Positions 1-12,782 of a stretch of 64,000 bases of DNA are shown piece after piece. The notes under the pieces were generated by a model. That model was not told the DNA's origin. It saw nothing but the letters and a program-made list of their open reading frames with translations, and made no database searches. The stretch's first letter is position 1. Every line of letters starts with the position of its first letter. A program made the translations under genes and the position numbers. Source of the DNA: Fratercula arctica (Eukaryota > Chordata > Aves > Charadriiformes > Alcidae); NCBI GenBank assembly GCA_947846985.1, contig CANTUZ010000005.1, positions 21,982,389-22,046,388 of the forward strand, read 5' to 3'.

Positions 1-3000
1 GTTATCCCATCTATCAACGTCATCATCTTGTCAACAGTGTAATCTTACCATTAATTTTGTAAACCCACGGATTTGTCCTTTCCTTATGGAAGGTGGTGGT
101 GTTCATGCTCCACTTGCTTGCTTTATGTCTCCAAAATATGGAGACTGCCATGCCCAGTAAAACTGGTTGAGGCTGGCCAACAGGGCAAGCTACCCTCAGT
201 GTGAACTAAAGCCTAGGTTTCACTTGGGGTTTCCTCCCAGGCTTGGCCCTGTGATCCTCTTGGAATCCCAAGTCATGTGGCTGGATGACAAAACTGGCCT
301 GTGGCTTCGCATCAGTGTTGTCCTTATGCTTGGTGAGCACTGAGGTGACAGAACTGTAGCGCTGCAAAGTCTCTGGAACATTTCCTGGGAGGAATAGGAA
401 TAGGAAACTTTCAATAATAATATATGCTCCATGAAAACATGAGACAAATAAGCATAACCAAAATAAGGCTAGGTGACACTGGCACTGGAACAAATTAAAA
501 CAGTCTAGGGAAAAATTTGGGAAGATGATGTGAAGAGGATTCCTAGCACTTACAGTCGAAACTGGGTGCTGAGGTTGTGGGTAACAGCAAGGGAGCAAAA
601 TGAATGACCTAAGAGGGCTCTTCTGATCTGATGTTAATTAAACTGAAAATGCCTTATTTTTGGCAAGTTATTAAGTAAAAAATTAAAAATGATCCACAAG
701 AAGACAGTTGTGAGAGAACCCAATAGACTTATATGGAGTTGAGTTATAAAACATAGGTGAGACTTCAGTTACATTTATCTGTTTGCTTCCAGATCAGTAT
801 TAGCAAAAGCTGATGTGTTGAGGTACATTAATGTTTGTTAGTTTTAGCTTTTATTTAAAATTATTTTTACTGTATTTTGTCCAAAATACTGCTGTTTGGA
901 TTTCTCTTTTTAACTGTCCAAAGCGTTTTTTTCCTTTGTTTTCAGTATATTCAACTTCTTCAGGTTTTGTGAAAGGAAAGTCAGTACACAAAGAAGTGTT
1001 TTGTTTTCTTTTTCTGAAAAAGCCCTAAAAGTCCTTTCTCTGCCTGATGGTGCACGGGTGGGAGGGTGTATGCCTTCCCTTCACCCTGAAAATAGTCTTC
1101 CCTTAAAGATGGATCTGCTGGCAGTTGTCCTGCCAGACTGACAGGGTAGCAGCGTACCTATGGCTTCTGCCTTTCATTTAAGAATTTCGGAGGGGGAGGA
1201 AAGGGGATGTATCCCCTCTCATGCCAGGAGGTTTTTGCAAGATGCCACAAAGATGGATCTTCCCATTGTAGTGCGTTGAGCCCGAGGAGCAGATGGCAGT
1301 TCATCAGCTTTGGGGGCGGAGGGGAAATGGTCTGTTTCCTGGGGATGCTATAAAAAATATATATTTTATATATATATTAATGCTTTATTACAAATCTTTT
1401 TCTTGGAGATTATTGCAATTCCAGTCTAGTATGTGCTGCTGTGATGTCATAACACCTTTCAAACAGTGACATTAGCCATAGTTATAACTTATGTATGTAC
1501 ATGCTTCTATATGCAAAAGTCTCTTTGGCTAAGGGCAAAAGGAAGAAAAATGTGAATAATGTGCTTTAATCTTGGCATTTCTGTTTTATTTTAGTAATGA
1601 AAGGACTGGTCATCTTTTACCTTATACTGCAGTTCTGACTCTGAATATTTAATACAGCATTTGTCAGAATATTTGAGAGAAATGCACACGCATAAATGCA
1701 AAAAAGGTACTTCAGAAGAGTATCATTCACTTCTGATGCCTTTTCCATAGTCTCAAAAGTTCAGACAAGTACGTGCTGGTTTCTGTAATACTGAGCGTGT
1801 ACAAATATGGACTGCAAGTGCTAGCCTTCAATATAGTGACGATCTAGCTAAAGATCTCCAAAGTACTCAATTTGAACTCTGACAGTTCTATTAATTATAA
1901 ATTTTAGCCACAGAACCTAGTACTGGATATGCAGCTCTGCTTCTTCTTTGATACAGAAGCTATTCCCCTGACTTCAGATTGATTTCTTCATTAGAACATT
2001 TGATCAATTTTTCTAATTACCCTTTCCAGAAGCCACATACCACTAGTACATTCATTGTGATTTTATAGAAGAACTGTCATTAATGAAAAACAGCTTCTTA
2101 AAAAGCCATTGCTTGGTATTTCTTACTATTTATTCTTTAATTCTAGTGCTGCTTGACTGGTGGGCAGAACAACATGAATTTCTTGACATTAGTGATAATT
2201 TTGCGTGAAGCACAAGCTTTCAAAACCAGGAACCTTCAGATGTACTAAATTGAAATCTGGTCTTTAGGCAGTGGAGTAAGGACACTGAATTCCCAGTATC
2301 CTCAGTTCTTCTGAAAAGTCAAGCTTTTGCTCAAATGGTTGAATATTGACTCACTGGGATAGCTTTGAGGCTCATCGTTTCAACAACGTTGGTCTGAAGT
2401 TTTCAGTTTCTCTAGCCTGTTCTGCGCTTGTACCATTTTTGGAGGATTTTGGCTACGGAAAGCACTTCTTAGTCCTATGTCCTGAGTAACAGAAATACAA
2501 TTTTCTCTACTTCTGACCTTTTGACTCAAAACTTGGAAAACAATGGCATGCGTATCAAACAGTACCTACGAGTAGATAGGTAGTAGGTAGGATAGTGATG
2601 CAGTATTAAACCCAGCCTTGCTTTTGAAAACAGACAGTAGTTCAATACAGTAGACTGATAAAATGGTAGGATTTCAGTAGTGAATAAACTGTAGTTAGGT
2701 CAAGGATGTACATAAAATGTCTACATAGGGGAAAAGGGGTGAGTATATGAATGACAATATACAAGAATATATTGAATTAAGGAAATTACCATGGGCCCAT
2801 TTCATAAACAGCACTGTCTGTAGCCGTGATCTCCAGCACCTGTTTTCATTGTGGGTGTATGTACCTGAAGGATGCTCTACATCTGGGAAATCCTCTTTTC
2901 TCATTTGTGGGAAAGGTTGATCTGTGCTGGGAGGGCGGACAGGGGAGATGGAGTGCTGCCGAGCTTCCGGATGGAGGGATAAATCCCCTATGCTTTAGTG

Positions 3001-6000
3001 TCATGGTGTCACAGCTGGGAGGAAACGTAACACGGTTGCACCAGATGACAAGAACTCCAAATTCAGGACTGGCCATTATCTGGGGACTAAGGTTGTATAT
3101 CATTATTCCCTTATACTTGCCAGAGCTGGAGCCATCTGACTTCTGAAGGAAGGATTGTCGTGTTTTTACTGAATTTGTAGATACAGCATATGAAATAAGA
3201 CCTTCAGTGTAATTTTCAGATGGAGATAAAAAGTTAGATAATCTCTGAAGTCACTAGCTGTTTCACTCTTATCAGCAAGGTGTTTAATTTGCTTCCAATG
3301 TGCTTGCTATTGTCAAATTACTTCTCACAATATAGCGTGGTATGTTGACATGTCATGCCATGTTTTTATCAGCTGATATGACATTCACATACAGCATAAA
3401 TCAGAATTACAGCAGACTATTGCAAGATCATGTTGTCTTAACGGGAAAAGAAGTCTCCCAAGAGCTACCATCTTGGTGGAAGGCTGCAATCAGCAATTTT
3501 AAAACCCCAACTTCAATTTTGAACCTTTCTGCCTCTTGGGCTGTGAACAGTAACAAACTAAAAGGCAAGCACATCCCTGTTGGAAGGGGTCGGTCGTTTT
3601 CAAGGGAGTTATGAACACACAGATGCACAGACAACCACGCACGTTCGTTATTTCACGCCGGCGATGTAGAGTTCAGTGAGCAACAGAGCCAAAGCTGTTG
3701 TTTTAAAAATCTGTTGCCAAGCAGTAGGTTTTCTCCTAGCAACAAGTGTTTTGCAGCAGGGGAAGCAATGGGATACCTTAGGGGGCATGTTAGCGCTGGG
3801 GGAAGGGTAAAGAAATGGCAAACTGGGGTTGGGAGCTTGCTTCAGCGGTGACGCAGAGCGCACAGCTCAGTTGCTGGGTGCGTTGGGATCGAGGAAGACA
3901 AGTGAGGGGGACAAGGCAGGAAGGGACACGTAGAACAGGCGATGTTTTGGGACGGGCAACAAACAAAAATGTTGGCTGCAGATGCGGGTTCATGTTAGTT
4001 CATCAGTTGGTTTGGCTTAGTGAGTGATCAGCTGTAGTAGTATCAGCTGGTTGTCCTCATTTTAAAAAAAAAATCCATAATGAGCTTCTAGGAAGTTTTA
4101 TTTTGAGCATATTTGAAGAAACACACTTTTTATTTTTCCAAAGAATTGCATTATTAGAGAAAACGAGAGACGCAGTTTTGTATTCTGCATTTTGGAAACA
4201 AATTGCGTATACATTGCAGTTTCTTTTTCTGTTCAAAAAAATTATGTATTTATTTATTTTATGGAAAATTATCTTTACTTGTAAGTGTTGGTGGTCAATC
4301 CAGTTGTTTTTAAACCTTATAATACGGACGCCCTTCAAAATCCCTGCATTAAAATGCATCTGTGTCTGTCGTTGCAGACATAGAACTATATTTATCCATC
4401 ATTTTTCTGATGGAATGGCTTATTTTGAACTGATACAGCATGTCACAATCTTTTTGCACTTGCAGAAAATAGTTGCTTACATGCAACTAGGCTAAACATG
4501 CAGCTGCTCGTGGTATATGTCTTCGAAAGGAGGAGTTAATAAATGATTTCTAGTGCAAAGTCATACTTCCATTAAAAGGACATGTTTCAGCACAAATTCA
4601 TCAGCTAAAAGGAAAATAGGAGAGCATAGTATATAAATAACGTGCTATTTCACTCTACATAAGTGTAGAATATTGATTATAGAATACATTTAAAACATGT
4701 ATTTTTATCACAGAGAATGGGAAATATCAGCTGCAGAATTTTACTTATTTTTCCAAATATCATGACAAACTCTTATCGTTTTCCCTCACTAATGCATTTT
4801 CTGTTTCATTATTATAGCATAGCACTGCCAAGTCTCTGGAAAACCTTCAAGTTTGATAGATTTGTTTGAAAATAGCAGCCACCTTAACACATGCAAAACA
4901 GGCTGAAAAAGCAGCATGTAACGAGGGGCAGTTTTGTGATGCTAAAATTACAGTGCATATGGATTTGCAATGCATACATTGCATATTAAGTTTTGTAATT
5001 CTTTGTGGTCGTAATCCTTGATTTTCAAGTTTTTTTACATAAGATGGGATGTTTCTATCGTGTCTTTCTGCATACCACGGCTGAAAATTGATCCTGTTTT
5101 AGGCAGGCCGGGACTTGTTAAAAAATAAAAAAAAGTTGTGAACTGGGAAGATTACTGAGGAGCTGGATGTCGTGAGTTCTTTTGGCATTTTATTGTAACT
5201 TTTTTAAAAAGCCATTCTTTTCCACATCTGTATAGCTCTGTATCTGATTACACATTTGCAGCTGCTAGCTTATTGGGCTTCAGCAGGTTATCAGTGAACC
5301 AGGAGAGTAGTATTTCCACTGTTCTGTCTCCCTGCTCTCATCATTAAAAGCAAAATCAGTCCATTTTTTGTTTTCATATGCTTATAATGTTTTCTTATAG
5401 CTGCTGTTTTTGCAAGGAAGCTTTTAGCTCTGAGGGGTATTTTTTAGCTAAATAAGGTCTGCATCACACAAATTTAGAAGCTCTTTAGCAAACAAGTAAT
5501 AAACCTACTGGGAAAAAAAAATAATATATTATCTGGTAGAACTCAGATCTCCGTTGTTGAGTCTTTTGCAGGTCAACAGGCTGCAATTCTTAAACACGGT
5601 GAGCGCCTCTGACGCTTTTTTGCACATCAGGTTGGCCACGTTTCTTCTCTTACTCTTCATTTCTCCCAGTTATCAGTTTCCCTCTCTGCAGAGTTACGAG
5701 AGAGCTCAGTGCTAGGAGTTCAGCATCCTCTCTGAAGAAGGCAAAAGTGCAAATGGACTCGTGCCCAAAGTTCCCATTATGTTTTTTTCCACTTTGAAAT
5801 GAATTTCATTGCTTTTTAGAACATCTCCCACCTATAGTCTATATTTTTCGTAGAGAAAATTAAATTGTTCCTCTTGATATCAAATGAATAAAGGTAAAAA
5901 TCTCAAGTGGTGCTTCTGTTGAGATTAAGAACTGTTTAATTTCCAGGAGGAGTGGAGTAGTTGTCAGACGGTTAAACCTTAAGAAAGCCTCCAACCCTCT

Positions 6001-7554
6001 TAAGGAGACATTTTTAGTCACATTGAAAAAACCACAGGGATCTTTGTAGTGTTGCCTTTTTACCTTTTGTTAGTGCACAATCTTGTTTAGCACGTTACGA
6101 TGAAGCTCTGGTTTGGTGAGACATATGACGGGTGATATTTATGGCTTTAATTTTTAAAAATTTAGTTCCATGGAAAAAAATTTAATGGTAGCTTCTCATT
6201 CGCCTAAAAGCAAATAAAAAAGTGACCTTACTAGACTCCTCTAAATGGCTAGTTTTAATCATGTTTTCAAAAGCAGAAATTAGTTATTTAAGTAGTTTTC
6301 CATTTCTGTCCCATGTTTATTTTTCTAGGTGTGTGTTTTCCATTGACTGTTTGGTTAATCATTATGACAGGTAAATTTGCAAGGAGTGAAAACCTGTTTG
6401 CAGAAAAAAAGGATGCCTTTGCAGCAAAGACTACACTACATGCTTATTTAAGCAATTATGGCATTATACAATTGCTTATTTTATCATGTTGTTCAGATTC
6501 TTAGTGATGATATTTTATTAATAAATAATGATGCATTTGCTAACTGAAGGTTTTACTTGGAGACTATGTAAAGCTGCATTTGGAAATTAGAATTCATTTG
6601 AATGTTTTCCTTTTAAAAATGCTTACGTTTAGCTAATGAAAAATAACCTTAATATGTTGAATTGCAAGGGGCAGAATAACTGCCAAAATATAATTTTGAC
6701 ATGTCCAAAATATATCAAAATATAATTCTGGCTTATTGAAGAAGGTATTAATTGAAGTTGTTGGTTTTATTGTACCATAACCATAGACAAAATTTTAAAG
6801 ATATCTTGTTTATCTAGGATGCAGATAGATCTATAATGACATACTGAAAGTTATCTAGGTGGAGTCCTGTTGAAGTGAATGTTGATTAAAACATCTTGTC
6901 TTACATGCATTTGAAAATTCCATTATGCATCTCTGTGCCCACAAGTCTGTGAATATGATGTGGGCTTTGTTGTTTGTATGTTTGTTTTTCAAAAATATGC
7001 CTCATGCAATTGAAGATTTCAGAATCCATTAGTTTTGTCATACTAGACTGCTTCTTTCAGAAAGAAGCTGGATACCTACCGTAATTTTGCTTTTTTTAAT
7101 CTTTGTATCCATTAGTTGCACGTTTCTCTGCACCTGCTTCTTCGGTGTAACCCAAGGGATCAAGAGAGAGTTGTTCTTAGAACAGAAGCATCAAGTTTAT
7201 GGGCATCAATTATGTAGGCATGAAAATGTTGTCACTCTCTTCCCTCTCGGTGCAGTTGAGGGAGAACCTGATATTGGAACAGGAGTAGTGGAAGCTCCTT
7301 GGGCCCTCTAGACAAGTCTCCTCCTCATAACCAGAAGAGCATTCAAGCTGTTGCTGTAGGACTCGGTCTTAACACTGTTTTGCACCCTGCTACTGAGAGT
7401 AGAAGGCTGATCCAAAATCTTGCTGCTCCAATTGCCAGGAATGTTTTCACCTTTTTTTGGTAAACTTACTCACAGACAATTTATACACACGTATTCTTGT
7501 GCCAACATTATTCTCTAACTAAAATAGTCTCTCTCTATTCTATTCTCTCTACTG
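1..7554 (+). other. TTC7B: Intronic sequence upstream of the TTC7B terminal exon (5' part)
   Basis: This stretch is AT-rich, non-repetitive sequence with no open frame that resembles a known protein. It is called intron because the terminal TTC7B exon lies downstream on the + strand with a good splice acceptor. I looked for the preceding TTC7B exon, which should encode the TPR just before the one at 12783, and did not recognise it here or elsewhere upstream, so the whole stretch may belong to one long last intron. A missed short exon cannot be excluded by eye. Inside are an AT-alternating tract at 1349-1380 and a small TGCAATG/CATTGCA inverted repeat at 4966-4983. Nothing else was supportable. 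Confidence 0.6.
1349..1380. repeat. AT-rich low-complexity tract
   Basis: A short run of alternating A and T, mostly TATA/ATAT units broken by small A and T runs. It is ordinary low-complexity intronic DNA and no function is implied. Confidence 0.7.
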
Positions 7555-7745
7555 TTTTTATAGCAAGTAACTTCATCTCCTCTCAGCTTTAGATTTGCTA
7601 GGTTAAACAAACCAAGTCTGTTAGTCTCCTCTTGTGAATTTAGATTTTTATTGATCGTCTCAATAGTAATTTTCTGAGCCTGTTGCAGTTTGACCTTTGT
7701 TGAATAGAGCAGACTACGCACAGTGCCAGAGGAGAGGCCCCGCTG
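7555..7745 (-). mobile_element. Old, decayed CR1/L3-like LINE fragment
   Basis: Read on the minus strand, this segment keeps a reverse-transcriptase tail signature: a stretch reading LGLFNLANLKLRGDEVTCYK, which parallels the [14 protein letters not shown]...YKY block found in CR1 proteins and seen intact in the CR1 copy near 60.55 kb. Upstream on the minus strand the nucleotide pattern also resembles CR1 or L3. It is far more diverged than the CR1 that starts at 7881 and may be an older insertion of a related family. The boundaries are approximate, and the assignment rests on one protein block plus weak nucleotide resemblance. Confidence 0.5.
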
Positions 7746-7880
7746 TAGCTGTGCACGGCACAGCTCTGAGACACGGTCTCCGTTGTCTTTCTCTCTACTG
7801 GAAACCTCTCCTGATTTCAGCTGCATTTTCCTCTTTCACACCGGCACATTTTCACGCTGTCATCCTGTGGTTGCCTGATA

Positions 7881-8222
7881 TAGAATCATAGAATTGTCAG
7901 GGTTGGAAGGGACCTTTAAGATCATCTAGTTCCAACCCCCCTGCCATGGGCACGGACCCCTCCCACTAGATCAGGTTGCTCAGAGGCCCGTCCAGCCTGG
8001 CCTTGAACACTGCCAGGGATGGGGCATCCACCACCTCTCTGGGCAACCTGTTCCAGTGCCTCACAACCCTCATGGTGAAGAACTTCTTCCTAACGTCCAG
8101 TCTGAATCGACCCATCTCTAGTTTTAATCCATTCCCTCTAGTCCTACCATTACCCAACATCCTAAAAAGTCCCTCACCAGCTTTCTTGTAGGCCCCCTTA
8201 AGATACTGGTAGTCCTTCTCCC
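7881..8222 (-). mobile_element. CR1 LINE, 5'-truncated 3' end (copy A)
   Basis: The element lies on the minus strand: the + strand begins with the reverse complement of the CR1 3' tail (ATAGAATCATAGAATT units), then the GGTTGGAAGGGACC block. Between 7966 and 8160 the minus strand keeps an open frame for the extreme C-terminus of the CR1 ORF2 reverse transcriptase, with the recognisable strings TRGNGLKLE, RFRLDVRKKFFTMR and HWNRLPREV. The rest of ORF2 is missing, as usual for 5'-truncated CR1. It is non-autonomous and dead. Copy B at 49732 belongs to the same subfamily, aligns without gaps and ends at nearly the same truncation point. The last bases (8205-8222) may be a short extension or flank. 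Confidence 0.93.
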
Positions 8223-9495
8223 AGGCTGCTTGATTTACAGGCTTCCGCCATGCTGCAGAACTTCTCTGTTACTGTTATTTTCCACATGGTTTTACTGACT
8301 TGTGACGTATTTCTGTTACCCTAGATCTCATAATCCACCTGCTGCTCTCTATATCGTATCCTCTTAACTTTTTCTTATCTAATTGTATCAGCACTCTCAT
8401 AATTCTTGTGATGTGTCATTAATTAAAACGCTAAACATGATTAGTCCCAAGACAGTATCCAAAATACAGAAGATATAATCCCCATTCTTAACGCATGCAA
8501 GGTAAGTGTAAATGAAGGGTATTCAGCCAAATGTTTTGGATGGTACATTAAGATATTTCTGCCTATTCAGAGTCAATAGCTGTTTTTCTGGGCTGTATTT
8601 GTATAGGTACCTAGGAGATATTGAGTAATAAATAACAAATCACTTCTGTTTTGACAACAGTGCCAAGAGCCTTCAGTCAGGGGTTGGGTCCTGTTTGGCC
8701 GAGCATTATAAAAACAATCATTGGGCAGATGCTTTAACAAATTAAGCAAAGAATAGCAGGTTTGTATGTGGGGCAATGCAAAATGAAGTGTAAAGGAGGA
8801 AACACACGTAAAATCATCAATCAGCTCGAGGGAGACTTCATGACTCCAGACTGGATGAGGAAAGAATCAGCAAGAAATTGCTGGTTGAAAATAGCCTGCA
8901 GCAGAGAAGAAAGTTGGAAGCACTTTTCCCCCCCTTTTTATTAATTTCTAGAGGGTTTTGTTCCGTTGTGATGTGAAGCTTGTGTAGAACCTTGTTTGTA
9001 GTGACTACAGTGCCGCCCTGTTGCAGGCAGTAATACTCTTTTTTTAGAAAGCCGGCCCCTCTAGGCTCTCGAAATTGAAAAGTCCCTGTTACTCCCAGCT
9101 CTGAGCCCCGGCGATGGCCTGGGCGCTGTAAAGGGCTGTTGACCTTTCCTTGAGCGGAGAGCATCTGAGCGCCACAAATCTGAGTACTGTGGATTATTCA
9201 AAGTGACTGGTATAAATATCAACGCATCGGAGACATGAAGCGCTGCTTTCATTTCTTGTGGTGATGGCACAAAAAAGTCTTTTTGTTTCTCCAGAGATTC
9301 CCTTCACTTTCTGCCTGTGCCATTTCTGATTAGAGTTTTCCCTTGGAGTTTTTTGAGTTACAAAATCAACCTCTACAACATAGAACTGGCTAAAAGAAAA
9401 ATAAGATTTGCTTAGAGAGTTTACAACATAAAGACATCCTGAACAGACAGAAGCTGGAAGCCTAAACGTGCTTAGGGGAGATGAGCGGTTTGTCA

Positions 9496-9541
9496 AAAAA
9501 AAACCCAAAACCAAAACAACCCCAAAAGAACCCCAAAATTC
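9496..9541. repeat. A/C-rich low-complexity tract
   Basis: A run of A's interrupted by short C clusters (AAAACCC, AACCCC, AAAGAACCCC). It resembles a decayed (AAAC)n or poly-A-derived microsatellite. A very similar tract occurs at 45991-46058. Confidence 0.65.
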
Positions 9542-10261
9542 TCAGCAAACCAAATATGGGGAAAAGCGATAAACAAAATCTGTATTGAGCTGCAAAATGA
9601 AGAAGCCCACACACATTAGCGGCTTTTATGTGTTAGAAGCAAATGTCATAAATTTATCGGTCTTTCATATGAAAGAGCTAGTGAAAGAGATGCAATAGCA
9701 GGAAAGATCTTGCTTTCTCCTAGTAGGATGCCAACAGTTGTCTTAAACACTTCTGTCAAGTATTGCAGTGTTTTAAAATGTACAAAGAGCAAATAGATTG
9801 CCTTAGATTTGTGTCATTCCTTAGGAACTTACTGTTTTCATCATCTTTTGTAGAATGAGTGTTTTCCTACTAGTATTTCTTATTATTTACTCAAGTGATT
9901 ATATAGCAGTTTTTTTAATTGATTCAGGTTCCAAAATCCCTATGATACTTACTTTTTTTAAACTTTATGTGTCTGTTCTAAAGAGGATAACGTGCCAAGC
10001 CTGAAGGTGTAAGCCATATATCACTTAGGTGCCCCTCTGTGTTTCTACAGAGTTGATGTGTTGTTCAAGCCCATCTCCAGCCATAAAGCAAGGGACGTAA
10101 CATTATTCTGCAGATAAATGTTGTCTGGACATCTGCTGCTAAATAGGAAAAGGCCAGAACTGGTAGCTTTGAGATTTTGTTTTCAGTTAGGAAGCAAAGG
10201 AAAATACGCAGTGAAGGACTAGGATAATTTGTATTGATTTCTGGGAAATCTTAGGCGAGTT

Positions 10262-10352
10262 TTGGTTTGGGGGGGAGAGGGGTGTGTAGGGGGTTTTTTT
10301 TATTATTTTAGTGGTTTGGTTGTTGGGTTTTTTGGGTGTTATATTTTTTTTT
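10262..10352. repeat. G/T-rich low-complexity tract
   Basis: The + strand is almost entirely G and T, with a run of eight G, a run of seven to eight T and irregular GGTTTGG units. On the opposite strand it gives a low-complexity Pro/Lys/Asn/Thr-rich chance frame that should not be read as a protein. Confidence 0.65.
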
Positions 10353-12758
10353 CCTGAAGGATTTAGTACAGAGAGCAAGCATACGCCGACGGCTGGTAAG
10401 CTGGAGGTCAGTTTTCTTGGATGGGTGATGGTGCGAGGTCACTGAAGGATGTTGCTGCGTGATAGGCATTCCTGCTCCTTCTCCCTGTGGTCTGTAGTGT
10501 AATGCTTAATAGAGCAAAGTCAGGCAAGGACAGCAAACAATTTGAAATGTTCTGTGCCTCGGCATTTTAATGAAGTCATCCGGGAAGGAGATCTACAAAG
10601 TGGGTGCTCGCAACATATGACCATCATTCTGAAACAGTTAAGGAATCAGAAGGTATTATGTGAGCTCAGCCCACAGGTATAGTGACCAAATGTCACCGTC
10701 CTTTTGATGCTCTGCCATGAAATTAGTCTGATTTTCTCTCCATTGGTTCTTTGGAAGCAAAGCTCATTGCCCCAGTGCTGCTACCCGAGGCAGAGTCTTT
10801 GTACCATCCCAGCCTGAGACGTCAGTGAAAGAGTGACTTCTGGGAGACTCTCCCTCTAAAAAGCCATGCCCTCAAAACATGAGGGTACAGGATGTGACCT
10901 GATTGCCCGTGCAAGAGTGGTTCCTTCACTAGTGCTAAATAGCTTATATTCTTAGAAAACTATAATAGCAGGCAAACAGCTAGTATTTGCTCTATTTCTG
11001 TCACCTGGAAAATCTCAGCTACCCTTTTGTCCATACAGAATGTGGGCAGATGTGACACAACGTGTTTCTGTTCCCATCAAGAGGCTTGTATCTGCAAAAT
11101 TCGGTTGTTTCCTTTGGTCTTGAAAAGAACAGCTTGTATCCTTAGCAAGCAGGGAAAACAGTCTGGCATGTTTGGGGAAAAAAAGTATTACCAATATTCA
11201 AAGAACTCATATGTTTAATTAGTATAAAATATACAAATCAGTGCAGAAAAATATGAATATTTTTGAAAATTAATTAGACAATCTTGTCTCAAAAATCAAG
11301 AACCCTTTAATTTTATTAAGGTTAGGTGCATGCAGCCAAACCACCTCTACATATTCCACCTCCTTGCTTCATTTTTTGTAATTTCACATCTGATACCTAC
11401 CAGTCACTGACACTTTACTGCAGGGGAAAAAACACCAACCCTGTGAGTTATCGGATTTGGGGATTGGAAGCACTCTTCGCTCACTCTGGAAATGCTGACT
11501 CACTTGACAGCTCAAAAAACGTCCAAAACCAGAAGAGCCCTCTAACACCTTTATGTGAGAACATCTGCTAGGCTGAAAGAAATTAGCCCTCGTTGCATTT
11601 ATTTATTTACTTGCTGATACTCTACAGCACTCTTTATATCGTTCTTCAGAGGATGGTCTGCTCTGTTGCTCTGTAGGGTGGAGTTATCAGTCTGCCCATG
11701 CTGCAAGTCAGCCTGGTGGGCAGAATTCCAGAAACATGGTGTGGATAATTCAGGGGTTGCATAGAATTTCAGTACTTTCTGATCATCGGCGCTTAGGTTG
11801 AAAAGGATTTGAGGAACAGATGTACGGGGAGAAATAAAAGAAGTCATGGTCCAAGGAGTGGGGGGCTGGGAGGGGAGAAGTCGCAAGGAATCTGTAAGCA
11901 CGTAAGCAGGATCCCGCTCTGGAAAACAAAGATTTGTGGTCCATATGCATTTTGCAATACAGAATCACAAGGTAAAAATGCGTAACATCATTAGGATTAC
12001 TATAATCCCAGAATAAATCACTCTTACTGGGTCATGCCATGACTTTTCTGGCACAGTAACAGCTGAATGTGTTGGATGGAGATTTCCACTACCTCATTCA
12101 GCCCATATCCTAGCAGGTTTGGACATCCTCTTGGATCGCGTGGTGTTGAATTGGATCCCATCCCAAGGAATACAAAGAATCTGTGTCTAGGAAGCTCCTG
12201 AGGAAATTATCTACCTGATGGACCTTAATACAGTACTGGTGCAATATTAGTCCCAGCACACTTCCCGTTCCACGAGTTGAATCAAATGCCATGGCTGTTG
12301 CCCTTTGGGCTGAACTCGGTTCTGTCGTTGCCATCCCTGAGAGCCGATGGTGCCGTGTGTGTGATCTCAGATGTTGTAAGACGTGAGCTGGGTGCTGAGA
12401 TGTGCAGGCAGGATACAGACGCTTCAGGGCACACACCTTGGTGGGACTTTAGACATGGGAGCTTGCAACAAAAGCTCAGGTACTTCGTGATTTTTTGGTG
12501 GTTGGGTGGAGGTTTTGTTGTTCAACTCGGTTTTTGCATTTCAGTGTCTTTGTTTCCTGTCCAAAGCCACTTGATTCCGTGATGATATGGAGTAGCCTGC
12601 TCCAGTCCTGATTCAGATTTTTTTTTTTTTTTCTTAAAGAAAAGAAACAAAGAGTCTTACATAGTCTATAACACTTTGAACCCAAAAGCTACATACGCTT
12701 ATTTCACTGTTGCGACATACCATTTGAGCTTCAGAAAAGTCCTACTGGCAATCTCAGC

Positions 12759-12782
12759 CATTTTTCCTTTGCTTTCTTCCAG
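12759..12782 (+). promoter_or_regulatory. TTC7B: Splice acceptor of the TTC7B terminal exon
   Basis: A pyrimidine-rich tract (TTTTTCCTTTGCTTTCTTCC) leads into AG at 12781-12782, and the TTC7B frame begins at the next base. This fits a U2-type 3' splice site and fixes the start of the coding exon. Confidence 0.9.

Larger units (their letters stand above)
8223..12782 (+). other. TTC7B: Intronic sequence upstream of the TTC7B terminal exon (3' part)
   Basis: This is intron sequence between the CR1 copy and the terminal exon. It ends in a strong splice acceptor: a pyrimidine-rich tract from about 12759 to 12780, then AG at 12781-12782. It contains A/C-rich low complexity at 9496-9541, a G/T-rich tract at 10262-10352 and a run of fifteen T at 12618-12632. 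A GGTAAGT string at 8500 looks like a splice donor, but the reading frame before it that would fit TTC7B contains a stop, so I do not call an exon there. Nothing else is supportable. Confidence 0.65.

Noticed and set aside
4966..4983. TGCAATG-CATA-CATTGCA inverted repeat, possible POU-type site
   Set aside because: A short palindrome in AT-rich intron that does not match the MORE or octamer consensus well. Chance is the simpler reading.
6506..6547. TGATGA ... CTGA arrangement resembling a box C/D snoRNA
   Set aside because: The spacing is too short and the flanks do not pair into a terminal stem.
8490..8506. GCATGCAAGGTAAGTG, a good splice-donor look-alike upstream of the TTC7B exon
   Set aside because: The frame that would give Met-Gln before the donor contains a TAA two codons upstream, and none of the preceding sequence reads as TTC7B.
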